The notes under the pieces are model-generated. The model was not told where the DNA came from and searched no databases. It was given only the letters and a program-made list of their open reading frames with translations. A DNA stretch of 37,883 bases from Tenderia sp965602225 (GTDB lineage: Bacteria > Pseudomonadota > Gammaproteobacteria > Tenderiales > Tenderiaceae), in assembly GCA_965602225.1 (NCBI GenBank), contig CBFCYE010000024.1, positions 1-37,883 of the forward strand, written 5' to 3'. Both the position numbers and the translations under genes were made by a program. Numbering within the stretch: the stretch's first letter is position 1; each line of letters opens with the position of its first letter. Positions 1-8,854 of the stretch are shown one piece after another.

Positions 1-117
1 GCCGATATTATAGGTAAGTTCGTTAATGTTCGTATAACAGAGGCCTTGCCCAATTCTCTACGTGGTGAATTTATTGCGATTGCAGAACCTGGCTCAGGTG
101 TTTCCCGCTGTGCGTAA
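1..117 (+). CDS. miaB: MiaB, tRNA-2-methylthio-N6-dimethylallyladenosine synthase (C-terminal fragment)
   Basis: The frame is open from the first base and stops with TAA at 115-117, giving the last 38 residues. The fragment contains FVNVRITEALPNSLRGEF, which fits the C-terminal TRAM domain of radical-SAM methylthiotransferases. MiaB adds a methylthio group to i6A37 of tRNAs reading U-starting codons. The radical-SAM and Fe-S cluster parts lie outside the window, so the call rests on this tail and on the next genes: miaB followed by ybeZ-ybeY-corC-lnt is the standard gammaproteobacterial order. Another TRAM-containing methylthiotransferase is possible but less likely. Confidence 0.8.
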   Translation, partial: ADIIGKFVNVRITEALPNSLRGEFIAIAEPGSGVSRCA

Positions 118-163
118 TCCCTCGTGCAGCGTCCCACTCACTAATTATATTTAGGATAAACGG

Positions 164-1189
164 TTGATCAAAAACGTTTTGAGCGGTCAGTCCACATCTT
201 CCGATTTTCTTCTTGATCCTGCAGACAATCAGCGATTGGCCAATTTATGTGGTCAGTTCGATGAACATTTGCGGCAGATGGAACAGCGTCTTGGTGTCGA
301 GATTAATAATCGGGGTAACATGTTTCGCGTCGCTGGCGAAAAGCCGGAGTCGGTGCAAATGGCAGAGGCAGTGATTAGAGATTTATATGCCGCCACAGAG
401 CATGAAGCTATTACGCCCGATAAGGTGCACTTGTTGTTGCAAGATAAGGCGAGTGACGTGCTTGTTGAACAGCAACCTGCCGAACTAAAGGGTGTAAATA
501 CAGCGCTTGTAAAAACACCGCGAGTGGTGGTTAAGGGGCGTGGTGCTAATCAGTTGCATTATCTGCATAATATTCGCAGTCACGATGCTAGTTTTGGCAT
601 TGGTCCAGCGGGTACCGGAAAGACCTATCTGGCGGTGGCTTGTGCGGTTGAAGCCCTGGAACATGAGGATGTGCAGCGTATTATCCTGACGCGCCCGGCG
701 GTTGAGGCGGGTGAGCGGCTGGGCTTTTTGCCTGGCGATCTGGCACAGAAGATTGATCCGTATTTGCGACCTTTATATGATGCCCTGTATGAAATGCTGG
801 GTTTTGATCGTGTCGCCAAATTGATGGAGCGTCAGATTATTGAGATTGCACCGCTGGCATATATGCGTGGCCGTACCCTCAATGATGCCTTTATCATTCT
901 TGATGAAGCGCAGAATACTACCCGCGAACAGATGAAGATGTTTCTGACGCGTATTGGATTTAATTCACGAGCAATTATTACTGGTGATGTGACGCAGATT
1001 GATTTGCCGCGCGGCAAGGCTTCTGGTTTGCGCCATGCTATTGATGTGCTTGATGGTGTCGATGGTATTGGCTTTACTTTTTACGAAGCGAAAGATGTGG
1101 TGCGTCATCCGTTGGTGCAGAAAATTGTCACGGCTTATGAGTCGCATGATTTAGAAAATCCAGATCAGGAACCTCCTCGAGAACAATAA
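164..1189 (+). CDS. ybeZ: PhoH-like ATPase YbeZ
   Basis: A 341-residue cytosolic PhoH-family ATPase. The N-terminal ~100 residues resemble a KH-like nucleic-acid-binding region. The P-loop GPAGTGKT is at residues 147-154 and the Walker B motif FIILDEAQN at 243-251. YbeZ proteins work with the endonuclease YbeY in rRNA maturation and ribosome quality control; the exact reaction is not settled. The start is a TTG at 164 preceded by TTAGGA; no in-frame ATG gives a full-length protein. The stop TAA shares its last base with the ATG of ybeY, so the two are translationally coupled. Length and motifs are typical of the family. Confidence 0.93.
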   Translation: MIKNVLSGQSTSSDFLLDPADNQRLANLCGQFDEHLRQMEQRLGVEINNRGNMFRVAGEKPESVQMAEAVIRDLYAATEHEAITPDKVHLLLQDKASDVLVEQQPAELKGVNTALVKTPRVVVKGRGANQLHYLHNIRSHDASFGIGPAGTGKTYLAVACAVEALEHEDVQRIILTRPAVEAGERLGFLPGDLAQKIDPYLRPLYDALYEMLGFDRVAKLMERQIIEIAPLAYMRGRTLNDAFIILDEAQNTTREQMKMFLTRIGFNSRAIITGDVTQIDLPRGKASGLRHAIDVLDGVDGIGFTFYEAKDVVRHPLVQKIVTAYESHDLENPDQEPPREQ

Positions 1190-1674
1190 TGAACGTTGAT
1201 CTTGATGTTCAATATGCCATCGCTGATGAAGATGGCGAACCTCCCAGTCCAGAGTTAATTCGTACCTGGGTCGAGGCCGCTTTGAGTGGCCAGTGTGATG
1301 AGGCAGAGCTAACTGTGCGCATCGTTGCGGCTGAAGAAATTCAAGAGCTGAATCGCAGCTATCGTCACCAAGACAAACCCACCAACGTGCTGTCCTTTCC
1401 ATTTGAAAAAATTGAAGGGATGGATCTGCCGTTATTAGGCGATGTTGTTATTTGCGCCACCGTGGTTGCCCTTGAGGCGCAGCAACAAAAGAAACCCCTT
1501 TTAAATCACTGGGCACACATGGTTGTGCATGGTGTATTGCATTTGCTTGGCCACGACCATATTGATGAGGCCGAGGCCGAAGCGATGGAGTCGCTGGAAA
1601 TAAAAGTGCTGCAAGGCCTGGGTATAACCGATCCTTATGCCGTGGATATTTCCTCGTCGACAGTAATTAACTAG
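1189..1674 (+). CDS. ybeY: Endoribonuclease YbeY (rRNA maturation factor)
   Basis: A 161-residue single-strand-specific metalloendoribonuclease needed for 16S rRNA 3'-end maturation and 70S quality control. The zinc signature is visible as HGVLHLLGHDH, with ligands His114, His118 and His124. The upstream RSYRHQDKPTNVLSFPF block is also characteristic of the family. The start overlaps the ybeZ stop by one base (TAATG), and the corC-like gene follows 38 bases after the stop. Length matches the E. coli protein (about 155 residues). No anomalies. Confidence 0.95.
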   Translation: MNVDLDVQYAIADEDGEPPSPELIRTWVEAALSGQCDEAELTVRIVAAEEIQELNRSYRHQDKPTNVLSFPFEKIEGMDLPLLGDVVICATVVALEAQQQKKPLLNHWAHMVVHGVLHLLGHDHIDEAEAEAMESLEIKVLQGLGITDPYAVDISSSTVIN

Positions 1675-1712
1675 AATTTTAATAAACAATGACAACAGGA
1701 ACGATAAAGACA

Positions 1713-2597
1713 ATGAACGAAGACCGACCGAGTAGTAGCCCGACATCACGTACCTGGCTTGAAAAGCTGGGGCAGGTTTTGTCGGGCGAGCCTAAAGACC
1801 GTTTTGAGTTGATTGAATTGTTGCGTGATGCGCAGCAGCGCCATCTGATGGATATGGACGCCCTGGCGATGATGGAAGGCGTGATGCAGGTTTCAGAGAT
1901 GCAGGTGCGCGAGATTATGTTGCCTCGGGCGCAGATGGTGGTTGTGCAGCAGGATTTATCTCTCGATGAGATCCTGCCTGTCATTACTGAGTCCGGCCAT
2001 TCCCGTTTCCCTGTGATTGGTGAAAACCGTGATGAAGTCGTGGGCCTGATTTTGGCGAAAGATCTATTGCCATATTTTATCGCCGACAAGCGCAGTGAGT
2101 TTTCTGTACGTGATGTGTTGCGGCCGGTGGTATTTGTGCCCGAGAGTAAACGCCTGAATGTATTGTTGAAAGATTTTAAGGCCAATCGTAATCATATGGC
2201 CGTGGTGGTGGATGAATTTGGTGGTGCCGCTGGTCTGGTAACGATAGAAGATGTGGTCGAGCAAATCGTTGGTGAAATCGAAGACGAACATGATATTGAA
2301 GAAGATGGCTATATCAAGAAGCAGAATGACAATCGCTTCATCATCAAGGCACTGACCCCGATTGAAGACTTTAATGAATACTTTAAGACAGACTTTAGTG
2401 ACGAAGAGTTTGACACGGTTGGTGGCCTATTAATGCAGGCCTTTAGTCGAATGCCTAGTCGCGGTGAAGTGGGGCAGCTGGGCCAATATCGGTTTAAGGT
2501 GTTGAGTGCCGACAGTCGACGAATTTACTTGCTTGAAGTGAGCCTTGCAGATGAGCAGGAAATAGCGCAGCCCTTGATCCAAGATCAAAACGGTTAG
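1713..2597 (+). CDS. corC: CorC/HlyC-family CBS-domain protein (YbeX)
   Basis: A 294-residue protein with two CBS domains (about residues 66-120 and 130-190; motifs IMLPRAQM and VVDEFGGAAGLVTIEDVVE) and a C-terminal CorC/HlyC transporter-associated domain (about 205-285). Family members are linked to Mg2+/Co2+ efflux and, for YbeX, to ribosome metabolism; the mechanism is uncertain. An in-frame ATG at 1689 would add eight residues. I prefer the ATG at 1713 because MNEDRPSSSP aligns with the usual N-terminus and AGGA lies upstream, although at long spacing. The gene has no transmembrane segments, so it is the soluble type. It sits between ybeY and lnt as in enterobacteria. Confidence 0.9.
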   Translation: MNEDRPSSSPTSRTWLEKLGQVLSGEPKDRFELIELLRDAQQRHLMDMDALAMMEGVMQVSEMQVREIMLPRAQMVVVQQDLSLDEILPVITESGHSRFPVIGENRDEVVGLILAKDLLPYFIADKRSEFSVRDVLRPVVFVPESKRLNVLLKDFKANRNHMAVVVDEFGGAAGLVTIEDVVEQIVGEIEDEHDIEEDGYIKKQNDNRFIIKALTPIEDFNEYFKTDFSDEEFDTVGGLLMQAFSRMPSRGEVGQLGQYRFKVLSADSRRIYLLEVSLADEQEIAQPLIQDQNG

Positions 2598-2616
2598 TTG
2601 AATTAAGGTTGCCAGT

Positions 2617-4146
2617 GTGAATCCAGTGGTTGCAGCATTCCTGCGAATTGCTCGTGGATGGCGGGGGGATCTTGCTGCTGCGTTGGCTGGTGCGGCAGCG
2701 CCATTAGCATTTTCTCCTGTGGGTTGGTGGCCAGTTTCTATTCTGGCCTGTTCATTATTGTTTGCCTTGTGGTTATTTTCCTCTCCTGCACGCTCACTCT
2801 GGCGCGGCTTCTATTTTGGTCTAGGTTTTTTTGGCGTAGGTATTAGCTGGGTCTTTGTCAGCATTCATTACCACGGCCATGTCGGCATGGGGCTGTCGCT
2901 GTTTCTGACCTTGGCGCTGATTATGGTGATGGCCTTGTTTCCAATGTTGTTGGGCTATCTGTTAGGGCGTTACTTGCCGCAAGGTTTTGAGGCCAGCACG
3001 ACGCGTTATAAGTTGTTGTTGGTGTTTCCCTCTGCATGGTTGCTGATGGAATGGCTGCGTGGCTGGTTTATGACCGGCTTTCCCTGGTTGAGCATGGGCT
3101 ACAGTCAGACGGATTCACCTTTGGCAGGTTTGTCACCGTTGGTCGGGGTTTATGGTGTTTCCTGGGCGGTGGCGTTTAGCGCAGCCTTACTGGTTGGTTT
3201 GTTGTTCGATAAGGTTGGGCGAGTTTTTTATCTGTCCATGCTTGTGTTGTTATGGGTTTTTGCTGCGGTTGCAGATGTAACGCAGTGGACCAGTCCCAGC
3301 GGTGCGCCGATCAAGGTGGCCTTGTTACAGGGCAATATTCCGCAGGATCTAAAATGGCATCCCGATGTCAGGCGACCAACCATAGAGTTGTACACCGAGT
3401 TGAGTCGCAAACACTGGGATGCAGATTTGATTGTCTGGCCCGAAACCGCCTTGCCAGCTTTTTATTATGAGACAGAAAGTTTTCTTGCCGATTTTGAGTT
3501 AGAGGCACAAGAAAATGAGACCGACTTGCTCATCGGTATGCTGACGCTGGATAAACAAGGCCGCCATTATTACAACACCATGATGAGCCTTGGTAGCGAA
3601 CGTGGCCAATATCACAAAAACCATCTAGTGCCATTTACTGAATATCTGCCAATGAAGGGTCTGCTTGGCGGCCTGGTTGCCTTTATGCAGGTGCCGATGT
3701 CGGATTTCAGTAAAGGTGGTAGTGAACAAAAGCCTCTCAAAGTGGCAAATCAATACGCCGGTATCTCAATCTGCTTTGAAGATGCTTTTGGCGAAGAGAT
3801 GATCTCTGCGCTGCCAGAGGCAACCTTTCTGGTCAATGTCAGTAATGATGCCTGGTTTGATAATTCCTGGGCGCCACCACAGCATTTGCAGATGGCGCGG
3901 ATGCGGGCGCTGGAAACAGGGCGGCCTATGTTGCGAGCGACCAATACGGGCATGACCGCAATCATTGATGAAAAAGGTGAGATCCAGTCGTTAGCCGAAC
4001 AATTTGAAGTAACCTCAATCAGTGACACCATTCAGCCTCGCGGTGGTATGACGCTTTATGCCTATACCGGCAACTGGTTGATGGTGTCGTTAGCAATATT
4101 GGCGCTAGTGCTTGCCGGCTGGCGGCTACGACGGCAGCGATGGTGA
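2617..4146 (+). CDS. lnt: Apolipoprotein N-acyltransferase Lnt
   Basis: A 509-residue inner-membrane enzyme that transfers an acyl chain to the N-terminal cysteine of lipoproteins, the last step of lipoprotein maturation. About six hydrophobic segments fill residues 20-220, followed by a periplasmic nitrilase-like domain and a C-terminal membrane segment (about 485-502). The catalytic triad is visible: Glu276 in WPETALP, Lys344 in HKNHLVPF and Cys396 in ICFEDAFGEE. The start is a GTG at 2617 preceded by AAGG. The gene ends the ybeZ-ybeY-corC-lnt operon. Likely substrates in this window are the lipoproteins LptE and the COG3014-type protein. Confidence 0.95.
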   Translation: MNPVVAAFLRIARGWRGDLAAALAGAAAPLAFSPVGWWPVSILACSLLFALWLFSSPARSLWRGFYFGLGFFGVGISWVFVSIHYHGHVGMGLSLFLTLALIMVMALFPMLLGYLLGRYLPQGFEASTTRYKLLLVFPSAWLLMEWLRGWFMTGFPWLSMGYSQTDSPLAGLSPLVGVYGVSWAVAFSAALLVGLLFDKVGRVFYLSMLVLLWVFAAVADVTQWTSPSGAPIKVALLQGNIPQDLKWHPDVRRPTIELYTELSRKHWDADLIVWPETALPAFYYETESFLADFELEAQENETDLLIGMLTLDKQGRHYYNTMMSLGSERGQYHKNHLVPFTEYLPMKGLLGGLVAFMQVPMSDFSKGGSEQKPLKVANQYAGISICFEDAFGEEMISALPEATFLVNVSNDAWFDNSWAPPQHLQMARMRALETGRPMLRATNTGMTAIIDEKGEIQSLAEQFEVTSISDTIQPRGGMTLYAYTGNWLMVSLAILALVLAGWRLRRQRW

Positions 4147-4213
4147 GGTTGGACGTCATTGCCATATCTGTTTAGGATGTGATGGTTAGGTTTTTATCCG
4201 AGATAATTTGTGC

Positions 4214-4624
4214 ATGGTTAAGAAAGAAAAAATTAAGATTACTGCTGAAAATAAATGCAGTTTTTGCACGGGTTCAAAGTGCTGCACCTATGTGTCGCAG
4301 CAGATAGATACGCCGCGCTCTATGAAAGACTTTGATTTTATTATGTGGCAGCTTTCGCATAATGATGTGCAGGTTTACAAGGATGAGGATGGCTGGTTTC
4401 TGTTGTTTAATCAGCGCTGTCGGCATATCTTGCCTGGTGGTGGTTGCGGGATTTATGAAACCCGGCCGCGGATTTGTCGTGACTATGATAATGATTTTTG
4501 TGAATACGACATGCCGGCTGAAGACGGATTTGAGCTGTTTTTCAAAGATGATGATGAGTTGTCTGAATACTGTCGTAAGCGCTTTAAAAAATGGGACCAG
4601 CGTTTCGAGAAGTGGGGGCTTTAA
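4214..4624 (+). CDS. YkgJ-family cysteine-cluster protein
   Basis: A 136-residue cytosolic protein with the YkgJ-type cysteine pattern proposed to bind Zn or Fe-S: Cys15, Cys18, Cys23-Cys24 near the N-terminus, then Cys69, Cys78 (GGGCGIYETRP), Cys88 (RICRDYD) and Cys96. The physiological role of this family is not established. An in-frame TTG at 4208 exists, but the ATG at 4214 is preferred. The region upstream (4147-4213) shows no strong ribosome binding site. The gene stands alone between lnt and ppk1; a 95-base gap to ppk1 carries a possible PhoB site. Confidence 0.8.
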   Translation: MVKKEKIKITAENKCSFCTGSKCCTYVSQQIDTPRSMKDFDFIMWQLSHNDVQVYKDEDGWFLLFNQRCRHILPGGGCGIYETRPRICRDYDNDFCEYDMPAEDGFELFFKDDDELSEYCRKRFKKWDQRFEKWGL

Positions 4625-4661
4625 GTTGTTTGTTTAACAAGCAATAATCCTTACAGCTAGC

Positions 4662-4695
4662 TTGTCATAGTCCCTTCATTAAATTGCATTAGAGT
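4662..4695 (+). promoter_or_regulatory. Candidate Pho box and -10 upstream of ppk1
   Basis: TTGTCATAGTCCCTTCAT at 4662-4679 matches 12 of 18 positions of the PhoB consensus CTGTCATAAATCTGTCAT, including both TCAT half-sites. TAGAGT at 4690-4695 (4 of 6 to TATAAT) lies 10 bases downstream, the spacing expected when a Pho box replaces the -35. ppk is a known Pho-regulon gene in several proteobacteria. One imperfect site found by eye is weak evidence. Confidence 0.4.
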
Positions 4696-4719
4696 CCGAT
4701 GGCAAAAGGTAATTTGACT

Positions 4720-6795
4720 ATGGACGAAATCGATCTTAAACAATCTGAGTTGTATATCAATCGCGAGCTGAGTCTGCTCGAGTTTAATCGTCGCGTGCTG
4801 GAACAGGCCAAAGACGAGCGTGTTCCATTGCTTGAGCGGGTGCGCTTTCTCTGTATTTCCAGCACCAATCTTGATGAGTTTTTTGAAGTGCGTGTTGCAG
4901 GCCTTAAGCAAAAGGCCGATGTCGGGGCGAAGGATAGTGGTCCGGACAACATGTCGGCGCAGGACACGCTGAAAGAAATCAGTGTTCGTGCTCATGACCT
5001 GGTTGATGAGCAGTACCGTGTTTTGAATGAGGTAATGTTTCCCCAGCTGGAACAACAGGGCATACGTTTTATTCGCCGTGATGACTGGAATGAATCACAG
5101 CAGCAATGGTTGTTGAATTACTTTAATGAGTTATTGCAGCCGGTGCTGAGCCCTATGGGCTTAGACCTGGCTCACCCCTTTCCCCGAATTCTCAACAAGA
5201 GCTTGAACTTTATTGTTTCGCTGACAGGCAAAGATGCCTTTGGCCGTAACAGTGGCCTGGCAGTGATCTCTGCACCACGCTCCTTGCCGCGGGTAATCCA
5301 GTTGCCGGCCGATGAAACAGACAGTGGTCCTAACGACTTTGTGTTTCTCTCCTCGGTAATGCACGCTTATGCTGATAGCCTGTTTTACGGTATGAAGGTT
5401 GAGGGGCTGTATCAGTTTCGTGTTACCCGTAATAGTGAACTATTCGTTGATGAAGAGGAGATCGATGATCTGTTGCGGGCGGTTGAAGGTGAATTGCTGG
5501 AACGCAATTTTGGCGATCTTGTGCGCCTTGAGGTGGTCAATAATTGCCCGCGGGTGCTGATTAAATTTCTCCAGGATCAGTTCGTTCTGCCTGATGCCGA
5601 TGTCTATCTGGTCAATGGCCCGGTTAATTTGAATCGTGTTCAGGAACTCTGTGACCTGATCGATAAGCCGGATCTCAAATACCCATCGTTTACACCGCGT
5701 CTGCCAATAGAGTTGGCGGGCAAGGATATCTTCAAGGCGATTAGCAAGCGTGATGTTTTGCTGCATCTGCCATTTGAATCATTTTTGCCGGTGATTGATT
5801 TTTTGCGTCAGGCGGCAGATGACCCCAATGTGATGGCGATTAAGCAGACCTTGTATCGAACCGGACCGCAGTCCGCAGTCGTTGATGCTCTGGTAGCCGC
5901 CGCCCATGCAGGTAAAGAGGTGACGGTGATCATCGAGTTGATGGCCCGTTTCGATGAAGAGGCCAATGTCGCCCTGGCAACGCGCCTGCAAAGCGCCGGT
6001 GCACACGTAGTCTATGGTGTGGTGGGTTACAAGACTCACGCCAAAATGATACTGGTAGTGCGACGAGAGGCTAAACGGTTGCGCTATTACGTGCACTTGG
6101 GAACCGGTAATTATCATCCGCGCACGGCCCGCATCTATACCGATTATGGCTTGATGACCTGCAATAAAAAGATCGGTGATGATGTGCAAAAAGTCTTTAA
6201 TCAGCTTACCAGTCTCGGCAAGGTAGCCAAGTTTAATTGTTTGCTGCATTCGCCCTTTACTCTGCATAAGGGCATGATCGAAAAGATTGAACGTGAGATT
6301 GAGCATGTCCAACAGAAACGTGGTGGCCGCATCATAATCAAGGTAAACGCCCTGATTGATACCCAGTTGATTCAGGCTTTGTATCGAGCCTCGCAAGCCG
6401 GAGTTGAAATCGATTTGATTGTGCGCGGCATGTGTCGATTGCGCCCCGGGATCAAAGCGGTGTCAGAAAATATCCGTGTACGTTCAGTGGTCGGCCGATT
6501 TCTTGAACACACACGGGTGTTTTATTTTGCCAATGGCGGTGAAGACGAAGTGTTTGGCTCAAGCGCCGACTGGATGGAGCGCAACATGTTCAGCCGTGTT
6601 GAGGTTTGCTTTCCGTTTGAGGCAAAGGCGATACGTGATCGCGTGATTAAGGATCTACACTGGTATCTGCAGGACAACAGCCAGGCCTGGTTGTTGGCGG
6701 CAGACGGTAGCTATTCATTGCCGAAAGCAAAAAAGAGTGAACAGCCATTTCTGGCGCAGCAGGCACTGTTGGAGTCTATGACTGAAGGGGGTTAA
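4720..6795 (+). CDS. ppk1: Polyphosphate kinase PPK1
   Basis: Reversibly transfers the ATP gamma-phosphate to polyphosphate. From the ATG at 4720 the protein has 691 residues, close to E. coli Ppk (688). The N-terminal domain opens with ELYINRELSLLEFN. The phospholipase-D-like catalytic half has the phosphorylated histidine His440 in YKTHAKM and the second conserved histidine His597 in FLEHTRVFYF, plus HLGTGNYHPRTARIYTDYG. An in-frame ATG at 4699 would add seven residues. I prefer 4720 because AAAAGG lies about 10 bases upstream, and because the candidate promoter would start transcription near 4702. The gene is convergent with ppx (28-base gap), so synthesis and degradation of polyphosphate are encoded side by side. 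Confidence 0.95.
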   Translation: MDEIDLKQSELYINRELSLLEFNRRVLEQAKDERVPLLERVRFLCISSTNLDEFFEVRVAGLKQKADVGAKDSGPDNMSAQDTLKEISVRAHDLVDEQYRVLNEVMFPQLEQQGIRFIRRDDWNESQQQWLLNYFNELLQPVLSPMGLDLAHPFPRILNKSLNFIVSLTGKDAFGRNSGLAVISAPRSLPRVIQLPADETDSGPNDFVFLSSVMHAYADSLFYGMKVEGLYQFRVTRNSELFVDEEEIDDLLRAVEGELLERNFGDLVRLEVVNNCPRVLIKFLQDQFVLPDADVYLVNGPVNLNRVQELCDLIDKPDLKYPSFTPRLPIELAGKDIFKAISKRDVLLHLPFESFLPVIDFLRQAADDPNVMAIKQTLYRTGPQSAVVDALVAAAHAGKEVTVIIELMARFDEEANVALATRLQSAGAHVVYGVVGYKTHAKMILVVRREAKRLRYYVHLGTGNYHPRTARIYTDYGLMTCNKKIGDDVQKVFNQLTSLGKVAKFNCLLHSPFTLHKGMIEKIEREIEHVQQKRGGRIIIKVNALIDTQLIQALYRASQAGVEIDLIVRGMCRLRPGIKAVSENIRVRSVVGRFLEHTRVFYFANGGEDEVFGSSADWMERNMFSRVEVCFPFEAKAIRDRVIKDLHWYLQDNSQAWLLAADGSYSLPKAKKSEQPFLAQQALLESMTEGG

Positions 6796-6823
6796 GTGTC
6801 TTCATTCATTATTCGCTGGGTGT

Positions 6824-8332
6824 TTAATTGTTTTGCTTTAGGCTTAATTCAACCCCGGCGCTGTTAAGGTGATTTTGTTCTTCTTCCAAATCTGCCAGTG
6901 TCAGCGGATGTTGTTCCAGCCATTCTGGTTTGAGTCGTAATTCAATCTTGTTGTTTTCGTCCTGTTTGATCTTGAAGTTGGGCAGGTCGGTGTCGCTACG
7001 ACTGCGATGCAGAATCACCGCCAGGCGTAAAATTACGGCAAGTTGTTTGACCGGTTTGCTGATGCGTTTGGGTAATTCTTTGTAGAGTTTGAGCGGCAGT
7101 TTACGGCGTTGGCTGAGCACCAGTGCCGCGAGCAAGCGTTGCTCTTGCTGCGAAAACCCGGCCAGGTCGGAGTGTTCTATGATATAGGCGGCGTGTTGGT
7201 TATGGCGACTGTGGGCGATATCCAGACCGATTTCATGCAGATCGGCGGCCCAGCCCAGCCACTCTTCGGCAGCATCGTAGTTGAGTCCCCAGCTATCGCT
7301 AAGTTGCTGCAAAATGTAATGACAGGTTTGTTTGACGCGTTGCGCCTGTGCCTGATCAGCGTGGTAGCGTTCGGCCAGATGCTGGATGCTGGCATCACGA
7401 ATGTCCTGATCTTTGAGTCGGCCGAGCAGGTCATGTAGCAGACCTTCACGCAGGGCTCGGTCAGACACCTCCATCTGTTTGATACCCAGTGCCTCAAAGG
7501 TAGACAGCAAGACAATCACTCCACCAATAATCACAGGGACGCGTTCTTCGCTGAGGCCATCGAGTTTGATCTGATCGATTTGTTCAAACGCGGCCAGAGC
7601 CGTGATGAGTTTCTGTAGCCCATCCAGGGTGATGTAGTCGTTATTCCAGCCAGCAGCGCTGATGACCTTGATAACGGCGCGAAGGGTGCCGGAGGCACCG
7701 ATGGCTTGATCCCAGCCGCGCTTTTTGAATTTGCGTGCATAGGGTTCGAGTTCGGTCAGGGCAAAGATGCGTGCCTTGGCTATTTTTTGTGGGCTGATTT
7801 TGCCATTGCCAAAAAAGCGCTTGGTGACACTGACGCAGCCCATCTCCAGACTTTCCATAAAGATGGGGCCGGCATCGTTGCCGATGATGAGTTCGGTGCT
7901 GCCGCCGCCAATGTCCATCACCAGCCGTTGCTGGTCGGCAACGGCCATGCTGTGGGCGACACCGAGATAGATCAGGCGTGCCTCCTCAACACCAGCAATG
8001 ATATCGATGGGGTGGCCAAGCGCTTCTTCCGCAAGAATCAAAAGTTCTTCCGAGTTGCTGGCGTTACGCAGGGTGTTGGTGCCAACCGCACGAACGCTAC
8101 CGGGGGGAAAGTCAGCCAGCCGTTGGCCAAACTTTTTCAGGCATTCCAGCGCCCGTGTCTGTGTTTCTTCGTCAATAACATTGTCGGCATCTATGCCGCT
8201 ACCGAGTCGTACCGATTCGCGGATCTTGTCGACGACGGCTAGCTGGCCGTTCTGGATGCGGGCCACGATCATGTGAAAGCTATTGGAGCCGAGATCAATG
8301 GCGGCGGCGAATTCTGGTGTGGTTTTAGGCAT
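6824..8332 (-). CDS. ppx: Exopolyphosphatase / pppGpp phosphohydrolase (Ppx/GppA family)
   Basis: A 502-residue ASKHA-fold phosphatase that removes terminal phosphates from polyphosphate or converts pppGpp to ppGpp. Family motifs: AAIDLGSNSFHMIVARI at the N-terminus, VGTNTLRNASN, and the phosphate-binding loop MDIGGGSTELIIG. The C-terminal ~200 residues form the helical HD-like domain found in long Ppx/GppA proteins. Sequence alone does not separate Ppx from GppA; being tail-to-tail with ppk1 favours Ppx. Its start overlaps the end of sixA by 8 bases, giving a ybeL-like-sixA-ppx operon on the minus strand. No clear terminator is visible in the gap to ppk1. Confidence 0.92.
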   Translation of the reverse strand: MPKTTPEFAAAIDLGSNSFHMIVARIQNGQLAVVDKIRESVRLGSGIDADNVIDEETQTRALECLKKFGQRLADFPPGSVRAVGTNTLRNASNSEELLILAEEALGHPIDIIAGVEEARLIYLGVAHSMAVADQQRLVMDIGGGSTELIIGNDAGPIFMESLEMGCVSVTKRFFGNGKISPQKIAKARIFALTELEPYARKFKKRGWDQAIGASGTLRAVIKVISAAGWNNDYITLDGLQKLITALAAFEQIDQIKLDGLSEERVPVIIGGVIVLLSTFEALGIKQMEVSDRALREGLLHDLLGRLKDQDIRDASIQHLAERYHADQAQAQRVKQTCHYILQQLSDSWGLNYDAAEEWLGWAADLHEIGLDIAHSRHNQHAAYIIEHSDLAGFSQQEQRLLAALVLSQRRKLPLKLYKELPKRISKPVKQLAVILRLAVILHRSRSDTDLPNFKIKQDENNKIELRLKPEWLEQHPLTLADLEEEQNHLNSAGVELSLKQNN

Positions 8333-8843
8333 TATCTTTTATATCGCTTGGGCGAATGATCTGTCTCAGTGTGCCGCATTCAGGTGTGAGTCGACGCCAG
8401 TCATCCGGCAGGTTGATCTGTGCCAGCGTTGCGGTGGCCATGAGTTTACCATTAGAGCTTAGAGGCAGCTTCGGCCCACATAGATAAATCAGCAGTTCTT
8501 CAAGTCCGGGATTATGGCCGACTAATAAGATCTGATCCATGTCATCAGGACATTGACTTAAAACATCCAGCAGCGTGGTCAGACTGGCAAGGTAGAGACG
8601 TTCATCAAACTGGATAAGTGACTCGGGCAGGATGAGATTGTTGCGCAGCCCTGTCATGGTTTCGCGAACCCGCAGAGCCGGTGAACAGACCGCCCACTCA
8701 GGCTGTATATGTTGTTGTTTTAGCCATTGGCCAATCAGCGCGGCGGATTTGTGGCCGCGCTGACTTAGTGGCCGGTCGATATCCAACTGGGTTGCACTGT
8801 CCAAGTCCGATTTGGCGTGGCGTAGTAGCAGTAGCGTTTTCAC
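8325..8843 (-). CDS. sixA: Phosphohistidine phosphatase SixA
   Basis: A 172-residue histidine-phosphatase-superfamily protein. The catalytic motif LLLLRHAKSD gives Arg8-His9, and the second histidine is His110 in LLVGHNPGLEEL. SixA removes phosphate from phosphohistidine, in E. coli on ArcB or on the nitrogen PTS. The substrate here is unknown. The gene overlaps the start of ppx by 8 bases and lies 11 bases after the ybeL-like gene, so it is in the same operon. The association with a polyphosphate operon is noteworthy but not proof of a polyphosphate role. Confidence 0.9.
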   Translation of the reverse strand: MKTLLLLRHAKSDLDSATQLDIDRPLSQRGHKSAALIGQWLKQQHIQPEWAVCSPALRVRETMTGLRNNLILPESLIQFDERLYLASLTTLLDVLSQCPDDMDQILLVGHNPGLEELLIYLCGPKLPLSSNGKLMATATLAQINLPDDWRRLTPECGTLRQIIRPSDIKDNA

Positions 8844-8854
8844 TTTGTTTTGCC

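Noticed and set aside
7706..8242. A 178-codon plus-strand frame
   Set aside because: It is antisense to ppx/gppA, whose motifs are unambiguous.
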